From Watersipora subatra (Eukaryota; Bryozoa; Gymnolaemata; Cheilostomatida; Watersiporidae): a DNA stretch of 64,000 bases. Numbering within the stretch: position 1 is the first letter of the stretch; each line of letters starts with the position of its first letter. Location of the stretch: NCBI RefSeq assembly GCF_963576615.1, contig NC_088714.1, forward strand, positions 33,016,643 through 33,080,642, written 5' to 3'. Positions 36,801 through 46,876 of the stretch are shown in pieces. Under the pieces are notes generated by a model that was not told the origin of the DNA, ran no database searches, and worked only from the letters and a program-made list of their open reading frames with translations. The position numbers and the translations under genes were made by a program.

Positions 36801-39800
36801 TAAATTGAGTTTTACATAAATTAAAAAATCAAAAGGTGGTTCCTGTGTTATAAAGTTTGTGAATTTTTGTATGAGACCATCAGTAATAGTTTCATGCCTT
36901 ATGGTTGTCAACTCTTCATATTGCTGAGGTCAATCAGATATGCATACCTTTTTAATCATCAACAAGTTCAAAGTTTTTCAACAGGTTTTAGCAAATTTCA
37001 AAATTCAACTTCATTTTATCTTAAAACAATATGGTAACTTTTGTTTCTGTCCTCAACGCATCTATCATATGTTATGTTCAAGTACTGCCTCCTTCATGTT
37101 TTACAACTGCCTATGAAATGGCTCATAAGGAAGCAAATTCATAAAATGGACTGTCTTTTATATTTCTAAATAAAAGTACACTAATTTGCATAATTGTTAA
37201 ACACCTATTAAAGAACAATATATTAAACATTTGTTTCATTTGTGATACCTTTTAAGATGCATGGAAATGCTGCAAAGTAGAACAGGCTAAAATCTCTTAA
37301 AGTTTAGCTAAATGGATATTCCTATATTATTATTTACACCCCACTATATTTTATATTTGAAGAAGTAGTTTTGACGTGATATGCCATAATAGGTCCATAA
37401 AAAATTGAGCCAACATGAAATTGTTTGTTGTGAAATTATTTTATGAAAAGTCTAGGTTTGCTGCAGCCATGCCATTTTAAATTAAAAGATTCTGTAGTCA
37501 CTATTAATAGCGAATATAATGCAATTTCATTCATTGATGCCATAAATATTTCATAATATGTGCTTTAGACATCACTGGCTGTCAAATCAACAGTAAGTGG
37601 GACAATTACTGCATTGCTTGTGGAGGACGGGACAACAGTGACTCCGGGCACTGCGTTGGTTACCATAGCAGCTGGAGATGCTGCTGCAGGTAAGTCAAAC
37701 TCTCCTGTTCTGATGTTGGATCGTATCTGTTTTTGGTTCTCCCTGCATTTACACTAAAGTAGAGTTGGATTGATATTCAGCTTAGACTTATGCACCAAAA
37801 TGCCAACGCATCGGCTGTCAACTGGCACATGTCTTTTATAACTGCCTAGTTTAATCCTTTGGCAAGGCGGAATCAAATTCAATCATTTGGAGCAATCGAT
37901 TGCTCTTTCTGTCAGTGAAGTCTGTATAGTTCACTTCATCCTGCCAGTATATACGGTATATATTCATAGCTATGATGGTTGTTTTATAACATGTTATCAT
38001 TTACGATAAAAGTTAGTTCCAGTTTTTTAAAGAGCTTACTAATTCCCTATAGAAAATGTTCAAATTGCCTTATTGCAAATTTGTCTTGCAATAGCATGCA
38101 ATTTGTCTCGCGTCACCTGCAATAGCATCTCTGTATCATTGTTTAACTCTATTGGTTGTTATAAACTGAGATGGCATTTTAATTTATAAATAGCGTAAGT
38201 CTGGTTTCTCACACTGATTCAATCAAATTTTCATGGGCAAGCTTCGAGATACAAGCATTCAAGTAGCATTGACAGTAATAATATTATCAAGGCAGCCACC
38301 GTGTCAATAATGGATTTTTTACATAGCGAATTTCATTCTCTAGAAATAGCAAAGATTTTCCTCAGTCACTTTGCAGACATCGACTCCTATCAAAGACATG
38401 AAATAAGGATTAAAGTTGTCTACAGAATGGTGAAAATAATTGGGTGGCTTATATTACATTGCTTCGTTGTACCAGCAGAAGGGGTCAGCCATTTCTTATA
38501 GTCAATTTAATATCAAATGCTGAGGCTGTGCTATTCTTAACTGCATGAATATGTTTCAGAATGAATCTTGTAATGAAAAACTTCACCTGAGGATCAGTCT
38601 CCAGTTCTAGTATAAGAATTTTAGATATCAATTAAAATTATTTTCATTTTTTATTGTGCGCTGCTCTACATGTTTATGTGGCGATATCAGATTCTTCATC
38701 CCAAAGTCTCCGTCTTTGTAGTCATATTAACTTAAAGGAAATAATAACAATTACTATAATTATGTTACCTTGATATATACTTATTGTATAAGTATATATA
38801 AGTATACTTATATATAAGTACTTATATATAAGTATACAATAAGTATATACTTATTGTATAAGTATATCTCAAGATATATACTTATGCAATAAAAGTTACG
38901 ATTTGCCTCCATATATATGAGTCGCAGTAGGTTCAACTCTGTTTTCTGCAGGATATACCATGTTATACCAGGTTATATGCAGATTCATATTAGAGCTGGA
39001 ACGAGACCAAGGAATGCAGGGTCGGGCCAGACTCAGGGTCAGCAATGAGGGCCAAGATCGAGTCGGGCCGGGTCAGCACGCGCAAATTTTTATTCATTTA
39101 AGGTTAAGAGATAGTTCTATTACAGCCCAATGTTGTTACATCAATAACCTTAGATAAAAGAACCCATTATCACACCGATCATTATATTTTGTGGCTTGGT
39201 TTATAGATGCAATCTACAATTTATGGCTAGACATTGGTGGATCAATGTTATTCAATGGGTGATAGATTAATGGCATGACTTTGGCTGAAGGGTTTTTATT
39301 AGATTTTATTTTCAACTTTGCTATTATAATCAACAAGAAGAGATTAGTTAAGAAATACTTTACAATTATAGAAATAGATAACCCAGCATAGTAGAAAGCA
39401 AAAATCCATCGCTTCCCTAAAACTTATGGCATTGGTGAAAGAAACTCAAATTAAAAACAATTAGACGCTAGGTTTTTACACTTGCTTTTAAGTTCCTCAG
39501 GATGCCTTCGTTCTAAATGCCTCAATAGTATTGAGGTGGACCCTTCTTCGTAGCTTAACTTGCTTTGCCATATTGTACAAATAACTTCGTCTTTCCCTTT
39601 CGTGACTGGCTTCTTCATGAACTCCCAGACCACCAACATGATTATTTCTTGCCGAAAACATCGTAAAAACCTATAGTCCAAAGACTATTGTCGCAGATGT
39701 AAAAATATGGTATTGACTCACCTTGTTTTATTTCGCCTGGTCCTTCCGCGCTAGGACTACACGATTCTATTTCAATCGCACTTAAAAAGCGATATACAAT

Positions 39801-42800
39801 CGCTTTCGTTTAGCCATAAACCTACCCGTGTCTTTGTAAAGGAAGACCCGAGGGTCGGGTGGCCCGACCCGGGCACCTCTGACCCGGTGCGTCAAGACCG
39901 GACGAGCTACCCGTTCCAGCTCTAATTCATATTAACTTTGTTCTACCATTTCGTTGCCTAATTAATGATTTGCATTGTAAAAGTTGGAGTTAAACTTTGC
40001 CTATTATACCGCAAATAATTAGATTTTCAGGGAGTAGTAGGATACTCATATGCATGGAGCTGATATTTTAATCTTGTCTAAGGAGGCTCGTATGATAGAT
40101 AGGCTTTCAAAGGTGAAGGTTTCTATAATGTGAGAAGTTTTCCACAGAAAACATTTTGTTGTGTTTCATCGTGTGGAACAGCTAACACTGGTAATTGCAA
40201 CTCTCTGAATACTAGCCAGCCTCTGTTCTATTGTAGCTGCACCAAGTTCACCTGCAGATGAAACTTCTGAAAAAAAACCTGACAAATCTTCTGAAGAAAA
40301 ACCTGTTGAACCTCCTCCAGCTTCTGCAACACCAGAAAAAGCCAGCATACCAACATCAATGCCCAAGGTGCCTCCACTACCTAAAGCACCCATGTCCACA
40401 ACTCCTGCGTCACAAGTTAAGCCTATTGCTGCTACGGATGCTTCTCTTCCAACATCAGTCGGCAGCAGGTCTGAAGAACGGGTGGGTTATGCATGGTGTG
40501 AGCAGACAGCATCCTAACACGTTTGTGTAACTTCTGTCACTCAAAAGTGAGCTTTTTAGCACCGACAACTCTTTGCGTGCACAAATGCTCTCATTTATGC
40601 ATTGAAAGCTTCCATTTACAAACATGTTGTCACAGTTTTGTGCTGTCCATAGAAATCCTGAATGGAAAAACTTCTCAAGGCAATTAGATTTTTCTTATTC
40701 ATATCTGGTACCCTGTCCTTCTAGTGTCTTGTGAGAGATCTAGTCCCCTGTCCTTCTAGTGTCTTGTTAGAGATCTAGTACCCTGTCCTTCTAGTGTCTT
40801 GTGAGAGATCTAGTACCCTGTTCTTCTAGTGTCTTGTGAGAGATCTAGTACCCTGTCCTTCTAGTGTCTTGTGAGAGATCTAGTACCCTGTCCTTCTAGT
40901 GTCTTGTGAGAGATCTAGTACCCTGTCCTTCTAGTGTCTTGTGAGAGATCTAGTACCCTGTCCTAGTGTCTTGTGAGAGATCTAGTACCCTGTCCTTCTA
41001 GTGTCTTATGAGAGATGTAGTACCCTGTCCTTCTAGTGTCTTGTGAGAGATCTAGTACCCTGTCCTTCTAGTGTGTTGTGAGAGATCTAGTACCCTGTCC
41101 TTCTAGTGTCTTGTGAAAGATCTAGTACCCTGTCCTTCTAGTGTGTTGTGAGAGATCTAGTACCCTGTCCTTCTAGTGTCTTGCGAGAGATCTAGTACCC
41201 TGTTCTTCTAGTGTCTTGTGAGAGATCTAGTACCCTGTTCTTCTAGTGTCTTGTGAGAGATCTAGTACCCTGTTCTTCTAGTGTCTTGTGAGAGATCTAG
41301 TACCCTGTCCTCCTAGTGTCTTGTGAGAGATCTAGTACCCTGTTCTTCTAGTGTCTTGTGAAAGATGTAGTACCCTGGCCTTTTAGTGTGTTGTGAGAGA
41401 ACTAGTATCCTGGCCTTCTAGTGTGTTGTGAGAGATTGTCAGGCTTTCAAGTATCTCCACAATTAATCTGAATATTTGGAAGGCAGTCAATTGATGAGGC
41501 GACAGAGTGTCAGTTTATATAGCTGAATGTCTCAAGTTCGGGTTCTATTTCAAGCAATCTTTTATCCAAACCTCTAACTTGCGTTCGAACAGAAAAGGCT
41601 CCCATTTCCTAAAGATTCTGATAATCAAAGCAAAACTTTTTGAATTTATTAGGTAATTTACACAGTTTAAATGCATTCCTTCATTCTTTAGTTGTTTGCA
41701 AGCTGTACCAATATAGTGAAAAATAGCTATAAGTCTCTCCATCAGAATTTTTCCCAAGATGCTCGGAATTATCATAAAATAAGTTTACTAGTTGTTTTTG
41801 TACAATTTTATCATATTGATGGCAAATACTTGACACATTTTTCTTTATTTCTTCCAGCAATCGTACGACTGTCGCGCAATTACATTACTCAGTATGTTGA
41901 GAGTATATTTAATAAAATTAAAGGCGTCATGTAATACGTTTTGGAAGTTTACCATGAAACCAAACAGTATTCAGTATTTGTCACAGCATTTTGTAGGAGC
42001 TGCTAAATATTGTTTCTAGGGTATCGCGCCCTGGTGGCATGCATGTGATTTATGGGCTATATACCTACCTGCATATCCAATAATTAAATTCTTGCTATGC
42101 GCTGCAGGTAAAGATGAACAGGATGAGAATAAGGATAGCTGAACGTCTTAAAGAAGCTCAGAACACTTGTGCTATGCTAACTACCTTTAATGAGATTGAC
42201 ATGAGGTGTGGGTCACGGCTTTCTTCAATCATATGTAGTAACAGCTTCCCTTGTAGAGTGTTATAAACTTGTTTGACAAAAACCTAGTTGATTGTATGTC
42301 GATTAGTACCCTAATACCGCTGACGCTTGTAATACATGGGCATGTCCCTAAATAATAATTTGACATTTAAAGCTACTTTATGCTACTACACACGCACATT
42401 TGCTCCCATTATAAAATTCTTTGAATTAATTGATGCAGTACTTTCTTGGCTTTCCGATAATATAAAATTTATAGTTTCGAAGCTATGAAGTGCAACATGC
42501 GTATAAATGATGGAACATCACAAAATGTCCCATCATTTACGCATGTTGCACTTCATGGCTCCGGACCGACATTTTGAAAGCAGTAAATTTTATATTATCT
42601 GAAAGCCAAGAAACCACTGCATCAATTAATTCAAAGAATTTTATAATGGGGTAAACGACATGACATCAAGTAACACATCAGTAACATCAAGTAACATCAA
42701 GTAACAAATGGCATCAAATAATACTAAATTTCAAATTATTATTTATGGACATGCCTACATGATAACTGAGTTTACATATCTTAGTTTATATGTATGTATT

Positions 42801-45800
42801 GTTTTCTGTTCATATTGGAAACACGTCTTGATGTATGGATTTTTCCTATAATTCGCAGTTCAGCCATTGTAAGTCATGGCATTATTTGTTCACTGTTTTA
42901 TTATTTTATCTGATCAACTGACGAGGCTCAGTTAGTTTTTTATCGAGTCCAATGCTAAACTAATACTTTTCAGTAATGTGATGGAGCTGCGCACAAAGTA
43001 TAAAGACGCCTTCCTCAAAAAGCATGGAGTTAAACTCGGTTTCATGTCAGCTTTCGTCAAAGCAGCCGGGTTTGCCCTTCGAGACCAGCCTGTGGTGAAT
43101 GCTGTAATAGATGGGAATGAGATAGTTTATAGGGACTACGTAGATGTGTCGGTGGCGGTGTCTACACCCAAGGTATTTGCTCTTTCTTTCTATTGTTGCA
43201 CCTCTAGAAATATTGCATACGTTTGTAAAAGAGGCACGCGTTTGTCAGTCTGTACTTTACAAAGGCAACAAATGAGGCCAGTATATTGTACACCAAGCGT
43301 GTACAAGAATAGGGGCAGCATAACTATTTACTATGAAGTGTCTTCCAGTTTAATAAAATATATCATCTTTTCAACAGTTTTGGTCAGAGATGCGAAGTTG
43401 AAGAGCATTCATGCTTTATCTAAAGGAACCATCAATTGTTTTATATTGTGAAAGTGTATGAACAAAGTGAACAAATCTTGAAAGCATGCCTAAGCGTAAG
43501 TTAGGTGAGTTGTGAATCACTCGGTTAAAACTTTTTTAGATGTTACATTCTTTATATTTATCAAGTTTAATCGATTTACTCCACACAAGCATAAAACATC
43601 AAGGTCAACAGTTTGTTTGACTCCTCTTCGCTGGGTACCTTTGAGGTATTGTCACGTATCATTTTACAGCAGTTTAGGCTCTCAAAGTAGTTGTTGAATA
43701 ATGGTAAGGGAATAATGAGTAGATGCGCAGGAGACAGCATCATCACTGATTATTTTTACTGTGATTATGGATGGAGAGGTATACATAATGATATTCTTTA
43801 CATCCTTTCTAATAATTTTTTACTAATTTTCGCTGCTCAGTTTATGGTCTGTGTCAGTAATAGCTTGCTCATGGTGTGTAAGCTCGTGGAACTGTTTTCC
43901 CTAATACAATCTCTGTTTTCAGCACAAAGTCATTTCTGTTATCCAGTGACAGCTGGTTGTTTGGTCACCATAACTGCGTGAGCGGTTTTTATCCAAGGGC
44001 TCTCCATTACTGCTTATATAATCAAAATGATAATATAGGTTTTTTTCTAGCAAAGTCACCTCAATGTTTTTGGTCTATTTTAGGGGCTGGTCGTGCCTGT
44101 ACTCAGGAATGTCGAGTCCATGAACTATGCAGAAATAGAGAAAGGCATTGAGGAGCTCGGTGTGAAGGTGTGTTTTTATATGTCCTCTTTTCTCATTCCC
44201 AATGTCGGCACTTGGTATTTGTAAGTAACGACATCACACATGTTTACGCTACAGCATGGTACCAAGTCTGGTGTGGTACCAAGTCTGGTGTGGTACCAAG
44301 TCTGGTGTGTCTTTGTATGAACGAGTGTACTGAGTTGCTTATCACTGAATAGTATAGCCTCAGGCTCTTGACTAGTGTCTAAATTGTTATGCTGTCTGTT
44401 ATTCTTTGTAACTTTTGCTATGAGCACCTAATTCACACATTCCCTTTTCACTTGATGGCACACCCATTTTAAAGTTAGTGCGTCTGTGCATTGATTTGTA
44501 TCATATTTACCCTTTAAAAAGACCTTTGATTTTATTTTACAAAGAGTACAAATTCAACCAGACAAGATGGCGCAACCTTTCTTCTTGGTTTTGTGTGTAT
44601 CATTTTTAGAGTTGTCTATTCATAGTCATGTGTAGGAGGAGGATTAACAACTCCCATTTCTTCTTGCATTGCAGGCTAGGGATGGATTATTAGCAGTCGA
44701 AGATATGGATGGAGGAACATTCACCATTAGCAACGGAGGGGTTTTTGGCTCCATGTTTGGCACACCAATTATTAATCCTCCGCAATCGGCCATACTTGGC
44801 ATGCACGGCATATTTGACAGGCCTGTGGCCATCAAAGGACAGGTTGGCTCTATTTTCTCTTCTTTGCAGCACCCATCATCTCTCTTTTTCACAAGTATGG
44901 CTGGTCGTTTTACCAGCATGGGCGATCATTTGGCATACTTTAGTTATCACAAGTATGGTAGGTCTACAACTGAGACCAGCATGTGTACCAAATAACACTC
45001 AGGATCTTGTTACACTCTGATGGTGTTTGTTTGGAACACTGCTAGTAAAGCACACTTGTGTCTGTGAAAGGTACCAGAAACTATAAGGCTTGTCATTGAT
45101 GTATCTTTTTCACAAATACTGAACATCTGAACATATCAAAAGTTTGTTGAAAATAGCCTTAGGTGTGTATAGACAGTCAGTGCAGTGCCATTATTAGAGC
45201 ACTTGCTTATAAAGCCTTGTTTAGAGAACGTCGACCTTCCAGTGCTCACTAGAATAAGTCTGTAACCAGCCACTAAGAAGGAAGGGAATATATCTCAGTC
45301 ATCGCAGAAAAGCGTTATGGTTTACTTTTCAACTTGCGCTATTTGTGATTGCTGCTCCAATATTGGTGATGTCACGCACCTTTTTATGTACGTTTGTACT
45401 ATGTACATATACAGTAGTGTATATGTACATAGTACATGTACATATACAGTAGTGTATGTGTACATATACAGTAGTGTACATGTTCATATACAGCAGTGTA
45501 CATGTACATATACAGCAGTGTACATGTACATATACAGCAGTGTATATGTGCATATGTATGTATATGTACATATGCATATGTACATATACATACATATGTA
45601 CATATACACTGCTGTATATGTACCACTATGTACATAAACAGCTGCATCCTTTTTGGCTCTCAGCCCTCTTTCCCTTTTTTGTGTGATGGCATACCTGGCT
45701 ATAGCAGAGTGTATAGTGTCTTGTTTTTTATTTTGTTTCATTCATTGGAGTATTTAGCAATGTCACTATATTGCGAGGGACAAAGTGCATGATGTTTCGT

Positions 45801-46223
45801 TGTGAGTCATGGAGGTTTCTATACTTTTAGCCCCGCTAATTGAATAGGAGTAGTAAACCTCAGTAAATTCTATTTCTGCGCAAACCTTTTGTTGAAGTCT
45901 ATGTCAAGTGGTGTATAAGATAAACTGTTCTTCATTGCGGGCGGTTTGACAGGCTATTATCACATGGTCTAAATAAGCTAATGTGATGCTCTGAATTATG
46001 ATGAGCTGCAATCGCAATAGCTATTGTATCAAGCCTTTGTATATCTTGCTTGTTAGGCTCAAGTTTCATACACAATTCTGTTGACTAGGTGGAGATAAGA
46101 CCGATGATGTATATCGCTCTGACATATGATCATAGACTGATAGATGGGCGTGAAGCTGTCACTTTTCTTAGGAAAATCAAATCTGCAGTAGAAGACCCAA
46201 GGGTTCTCCTTGTCGACCTTTAG
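24783..46223 (+). CDS. DLST: Dihydrolipoyllysine-residue succinyltransferase, E2 of 2-oxoglutarate dehydrogenase complex (complete)
   Basis: Mitochondrial matrix enzyme that transfers succinyl from its lipoyl arm to CoA in the TCA cycle. Eleven exons: 24783-24875, 33036-33082, 33415-33467, 34140-34264, 37569-37689, 40237-40481, 42108-42205, 42974-43172, 44084-44167, 44675-44842, 46089-46223. Total 1368 bp, 455 aa plus stop, close to the human protein. Residues 1-64 are Arg/Ser-rich without acidic residues at first, a mitochondrial presequence. The lipoyl domain (about 66-146) carries VETDK with lipoyl Lys106. Residues 147-227 are a Pro/Ala/Lys-rich linker with no E3-binding domain, as in animal DLST. 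The catalytic domain (228-455) ends with DHRLIDG, giving His426 and Asp430. ATGs at 24771, 24783 and 24786 are in frame; the last has the best context (A at -3, G at +4). LINE, hAT, MITE and minisatellite sequence lies only in introns. Confidence 0.95.
24992..27703 (+). CDS. LINE ORF2: APE-type endonuclease plus reverse transcriptase
   Basis: An uninterrupted 903-codon reading frame in DLST intron 1, sense to the host gene. The N-terminal third is an exonuclease/endonuclease/phosphatase domain: ITETHI (catalytic Glu), [11 protein letters not shown] and SDHYMV are present. The RT domain has [44 protein letters not shown] and the FADDALLY catalytic aspartates. A C-terminal region follows with [19 protein letters not shown]. 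The jockey/CR1/L2 group fits best. The first 14 or so residues look like flanking sequence read through, and the N-terminal asparagine motif of the endonuclease is absent, so the copy is 5' truncated. The open frame suggests a recent insertion. Confidence 0.93.
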   Translation: MNIVYFSLFIYIVLASEYDILCITETHIDSSFNNEMILSSSQKCIYRCDRDCHGGGVMIALSPCINHHQIHLEGTYFPIEVVCVKIECVDSGLDLIILCLYIPPSFIRQTIDPLDDLLGQVVSRFPKSTIFVSGDFNLPDIDWIIGQVRSGSHNKTLHKSFLSSLLSHHLTQLVTEPTHQLGNTLDLILTNNDSLFTDLNVINPGLSDHYMVGINIKIRDFRPNSKHNDSFKIYAKANFEAITLALEKTLSKVSSAIQNEENINTTWQIFETDLKEAVSNYVPKCTKKIRNKDEPVWFNDSARKCVRSQRKLYDKFKKSGLDTDLQQYKQARRQNKKLFRKMEYDHYDRILFKPLSLGDSKPFYSFYRRKSGKSCHGSVIFKGKSAFETSEIFNKYFQSVFSGSSSYSDPLWAEGNCPITITSEGVRKLLIGLKTGKAPGPDQLRKEDLSLDVVVTSQILALIFQHSLNTGQLPDIWKAANVVPIFKKGSRDSPSNFRPVSLTCIACKLLEHIVLSNINQHLNVTLNPNQHGFRQGLSCTTQLVTTVDDIMKMVDGNDSVHAAVLDFSKAFDRVPHGLLIEKLLFIGIDSAVVRWIAHFLADRMQRVVVEGATSGSLAVTSGVPQGSVLGPSLFLVYINDICSIIKTSTIRLFADDALLYCPVNSLDSSQKFQEDLFLLERWAEHWGMVFNTDKCQIVRFGKNGLDSSVDYFLGGIALENVSAFKYLGVEITSDFSWDLQIDSVTAKASRRLGMMRHVLFKAPRKVKRVAYLTLCRPIMEYAGEVWDPHLVRQITSLENVQRRAVRFISDLRGKQSVTEARQFLDLELLEARRKSARMTLMLEILTDSRHSSFVDSFKHLQDTTHDHNTRSTTNGEPPAIESNSSFYQYSFMPRTSRNLRGKP
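25025..27800 (+). mobile_element. 5'-truncated non-LTR retrotransposon (CR1/jockey-like)
   Basis: The element carries the ORF above plus a short 3' UTR. The probable 3' end is a tandem CTAGAC-type hexamer run at about 27780-27798, typical of CR1-group tails. The 5' boundary, near 25025-25035, is judged only from where endonuclease similarity starts. Confidence 0.75.
28870..29030 (-). mobile_element. tRNA-headed SINE (copy 3)
   Basis: Minus strand: GTGTAGCTCAGTGGTAGAGC is a near-perfect A box, and GAGTTCGAACCC a near-perfect B box. The anticodon arm does not pair properly, and the downstream body includes AGCTATAGCTGGACATTC and an ACAGACAAAC end. Better preserved than the other copies. Confidence 0.65.
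29622..30058. mobile_element. Long fold-back element in DLST intron 1
   Basis: Two inverted arms of about 210 bp meet at a 12-bp AT centre near 29836-29850. The inner ends read ACTAGCTGTGCTACCCGGC and GTTGCCCGGGTAAT and their complement, a GC island in an AT-rich intron. The arms differ by point changes, so the inversion is not brand-new. Confidence 0.7.
33036..33082 (+). CDS. DLST: DLST exon 2: presequence, 47-bp microexon-like
   Basis: Acceptor AACAG|AGT and donor CT|GTAAGT. It encodes [15 protein letters not shown] plus two bases. It is the only segment in intron 1 I found that links exons 1 and 3 in phase. Confidence 0.7.
33415..33467 (+). CDS. DLST: DLST exon 3: end of presequence
   Basis: Acceptor TTTTAG|G and donor T|GTAAGT. 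It encodes [17 protein letters not shown], which aligns by position with the human segment just before the lipoyl domain. Confidence 0.75.
34140..34264 (+). CDS. DLST: DLST exon 4: lipoyl domain, first half
   Basis: It encodes [20 protein letters not shown] and on to VETDK. The AAG for the lipoylated lysine is the last codon before donor GTTTGT. The acceptor is a TAGTAG tandem, so use of the first AG (exon start 34137) would give Leu-Ala in place of Ser at the junction. Confidence 0.93.
35153..35221. mobile_element. 69-bp mini inverted-repeat element with 8-bp target duplication
   Basis: Perfect 21-bp inverted arms, starting CATAGACCTATTAACTATAC, at 35153-35173 and 35201-35221, with a 27-bp AT-rich loop. 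An exact 8-bp direct repeat, CAGTCAGC, flanks it at 35145-35152 and 35222-35229. That is the signature of a hAT-type MITE, in DLST intron 4. Confidence 0.75.
36215..36335. repeat. GC-rich block with a long C homopolymer
   Basis: GGGGAGGGCCCCTGAACC, then a run of about 12 C, then CTCCCAGACCCTCCCC, in otherwise AT-rich DLST intron 4. It looks like part of a transposable element, but no ends could be assigned. Confidence 0.45.
37569..37689 (+). CDS. DLST: DLST exon 5: lipoyl domain, second half
   Basis: Acceptor CTTTAG|ACA and donor G|GTAAGT. It encodes [20 protein letters not shown] and [10 protein letters not shown], the second half of the biotinyl/lipoyl beta-barrel. Confidence 0.93.
38777..38885. 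repeat. AT-rich palindromic cluster
   Basis: Nested inverted repeats of TATACTTATTGTATAAGTAT and TATATAAGTATACTTATATA in DLST intron 5, immediately before the hAT element. Confidence 0.7.
38991..39924 (-). mobile_element. hAT transposon, non-autonomous, with perfect 8-bp target duplication
   Basis: The element is bounded by a 13-bp TIR, TAGAGCTGGAACG, at both ends (38991-39003 and, inverted, 39912-39924). It is flanked by an exact 8-bp duplication ATTCATAT at 38983-38990 and 39925-39932. Its terminal parts are much richer in GC than the flanks (runs such as GGGTCGGGTGGCCCGACCCG). At 934 bp it is too short for a transposase. It lies in the DLST intron between exons 5 and 6. Confidence 0.9.
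39451..39681 (-). pseudogene. BED zinc-finger remnant of hAT transposase
   Basis: A 76-codon frame inside the hAT element has VWEFMKK, then [13 protein letters not shown] and [13 protein letters not shown], the layout of a BED finger. The usual C-x2-C reads C-x2-W, and the C-terminal RNase-H-like domain is gone. It should not bind zinc normally. The ATG at 39681 may not be the original start. Confidence 0.65.
40237..40481 (+). CDS. DLST: DLST exon 6: Pro/Ala/Lys-rich flexible linker
   Basis: Acceptor TTGTAG|CT and donor CGG|GTGGGT. Low-complexity segment with repeated EKKP/EEKP and PPLPKAP motifs ending GSRSEER. It gives the swinging lipoyl domain its reach. No peripheral-subunit-binding domain is present. 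Confidence 0.9.
40705..41439. repeat. 35-bp minisatellite, about 21 copies
   Basis: Unit TCTAGTACCCTGTCCTTCTA plus GTGTCTTGTGAGAGA, very uniform, in DLST intron 6. One unit near 40956-40990 lacks four bases. Each unit carries a potential donor-like GTGAGA and an AGATCT site. Variants cluster toward the right end. Confidence 0.95.
42108..42205 (+). CDS. DLST: DLST exon 7: start of catalytic domain
   Basis: Acceptor GCTGCAG|GTA and donor AG|GTGTGG. It encodes [20 protein letters not shown] and LTTFNEIDM, near-identical to animal DLST. Confidence 0.95.
42405..42650. mobile_element. Fold-back MITE, 246 bp, DLST intron 7
   Basis: Termini CCCATTATAAAATTCTTTGA and the complement at 42631-42650 continue into inverted arms of about 110 bp, diverging slightly. 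The central loop is about 10-20 bp. No clear target duplication. Confidence 0.75.
42974..43172 (+). CDS. DLST: DLST exon 8: catalytic domain
   Basis: Acceptor TTTTCAG|T and donor AAG|GTATTT. It encodes [28 protein letters not shown] and [16 protein letters not shown]. Confidence 0.95.
44084..44167 (+). CDS. DLST: DLST exon 9: catalytic domain
   Basis: Acceptor TTTTAG|GGG and donor AAG|GTGTGT, phase 0 at both ends. It encodes [20 protein letters not shown]. Confidence 0.95.
44256..44312. repeat. 18-bp triplication
   Basis: Three copies of GGTACCAAGTCTGGTGTG just after DLST exon 9. Confidence 0.85.
44675..44842 (+). CDS. DLST: DLST exon 10: catalytic domain
   Basis: Acceptor TTGCAG|GCT and donor CAG|GTTGGC. 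It encodes [20 protein letters not shown] and [19 protein letters not shown]. Confidence 0.95.
45398..45620. repeat. 22-bp near-palindromic minisatellite
   Basis: Repeats of GTACATATACAGCAGTGTAC in the last DLST intron. The unit contains self-complementary GTACAT/ATGTAC parts, and the array ends invert each other (ATACAGCAGTGTATATG against ACACTGCTGTATATGTA). This explains overlapping open frames on both strands here. Confidence 0.9.
46089..46223 (+). CDS. DLST: DLST exon 11: active-site exon and stop
   Basis: Acceptor GACTAG|GTG. It encodes [20 protein letters not shown] with the catalytic His and Asp, then VLLVDL and stop TAG at 46221-46223. Confidence 0.96.
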   Translation: MEIRPMMYIALTYDHRLIDGREAVTFLRKIKSAVEDPRVLLVDL

Positions 46224-46745
46224 ATGGCCTTGAATGCTAGCAACTTCATGTGACTGATTTGCAAGATTGCCATGACTATATTTTGGCATTGTTTATAGAA
46301 TTTAGAAATCTCATGCTATAGGTTGTTCTCTCTGAAAATGGTTTTGGTGTGGATCAATGATGCTGGATATCATTATTTACATATATTATTAGAAATCTAT
46401 TTTCCGTAAATAAAAATAATTCTGCATAGCACATATAGTAATCATTTGTGCTTCAAACATATGATTATGTCATCTTGTGATCTGTATTATGTTAGAGGCA
46501 AAAATAAATATTTGGGAATTTCTTATCAAAGATGAGTGCGGAAGACAAGATAAGGCTGGTTACATAAGTCAATTTGTACAAAATAATACAAGAGATTCAA
46601 ATTTTACAATGAAAAATATACAAAAATACAAAGGATTAAAAGTTTTAACCTGAAATGTAGATTTAATGTCAAGGATATAGCACCATGTATCCATAATTGT
46701 TCAGCAACCTGAAAATGAAGTTGTGTAACCATGCAGAAGGATTCC
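46224..46745. other. Convergent 3' region of DLST and RGL
   Basis: 522 bp between the two stop codons. AATAAA signals for DLST occur at 46409-46414 and 46503-46508. On the minus strand an ATTAAA variant at 46667-46662 could serve RGL. The 3' UTRs may overlap. Confidence 0.5.
46409..46414 (+). terminator. Candidate DLST polyadenylation signal AATAAA
   Basis: Canonical hexamer 186 bp after the DLST stop codon. A second copy lies at 46503-46508. Confidence 0.4.
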
Positions 46746-46876
46746 TCAACTGAAGGAGCGGTTTTTTAATATCTTCTTTGGAGTTTTAACAGAGATTTTC
46801 TTGACTAGGAATGTGAATGGAGTGCTGGAAGCATCCATAGCGTAGTAGACATTGTCATCAGCCCTCAGCTGTAATT
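46746..46876 (-). CDS. RGL1: RGL last exon: end of RA domain and stop
   Basis: Acceptor TTACAG|AA. It encodes [20 protein letters not shown] and a short basic tail, then TGA at 46748-46746. Confidence 0.92.

Noticed and set aside
40705..41439. Regular repeat array that might be read as CRISPR
   Set aside because: Units are contiguous without unique spacers and lie in an animal intron. It is a minisatellite.
44644..45020. Several overlapping open frames on both strands around 44.65-45.0 kb
   Set aside because: They are shadows of DLST exon 10 or run from it into the intron. Only the frame encoding the DMDGGTF and NPPQSAIL motifs is conserved.
45317..45792. Frames rich in Tyr, Val, Cys, His and Ile on both strands
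   Set aside because: Produced by the near-palindromic 22-bp minisatellite, which is open in many frames.
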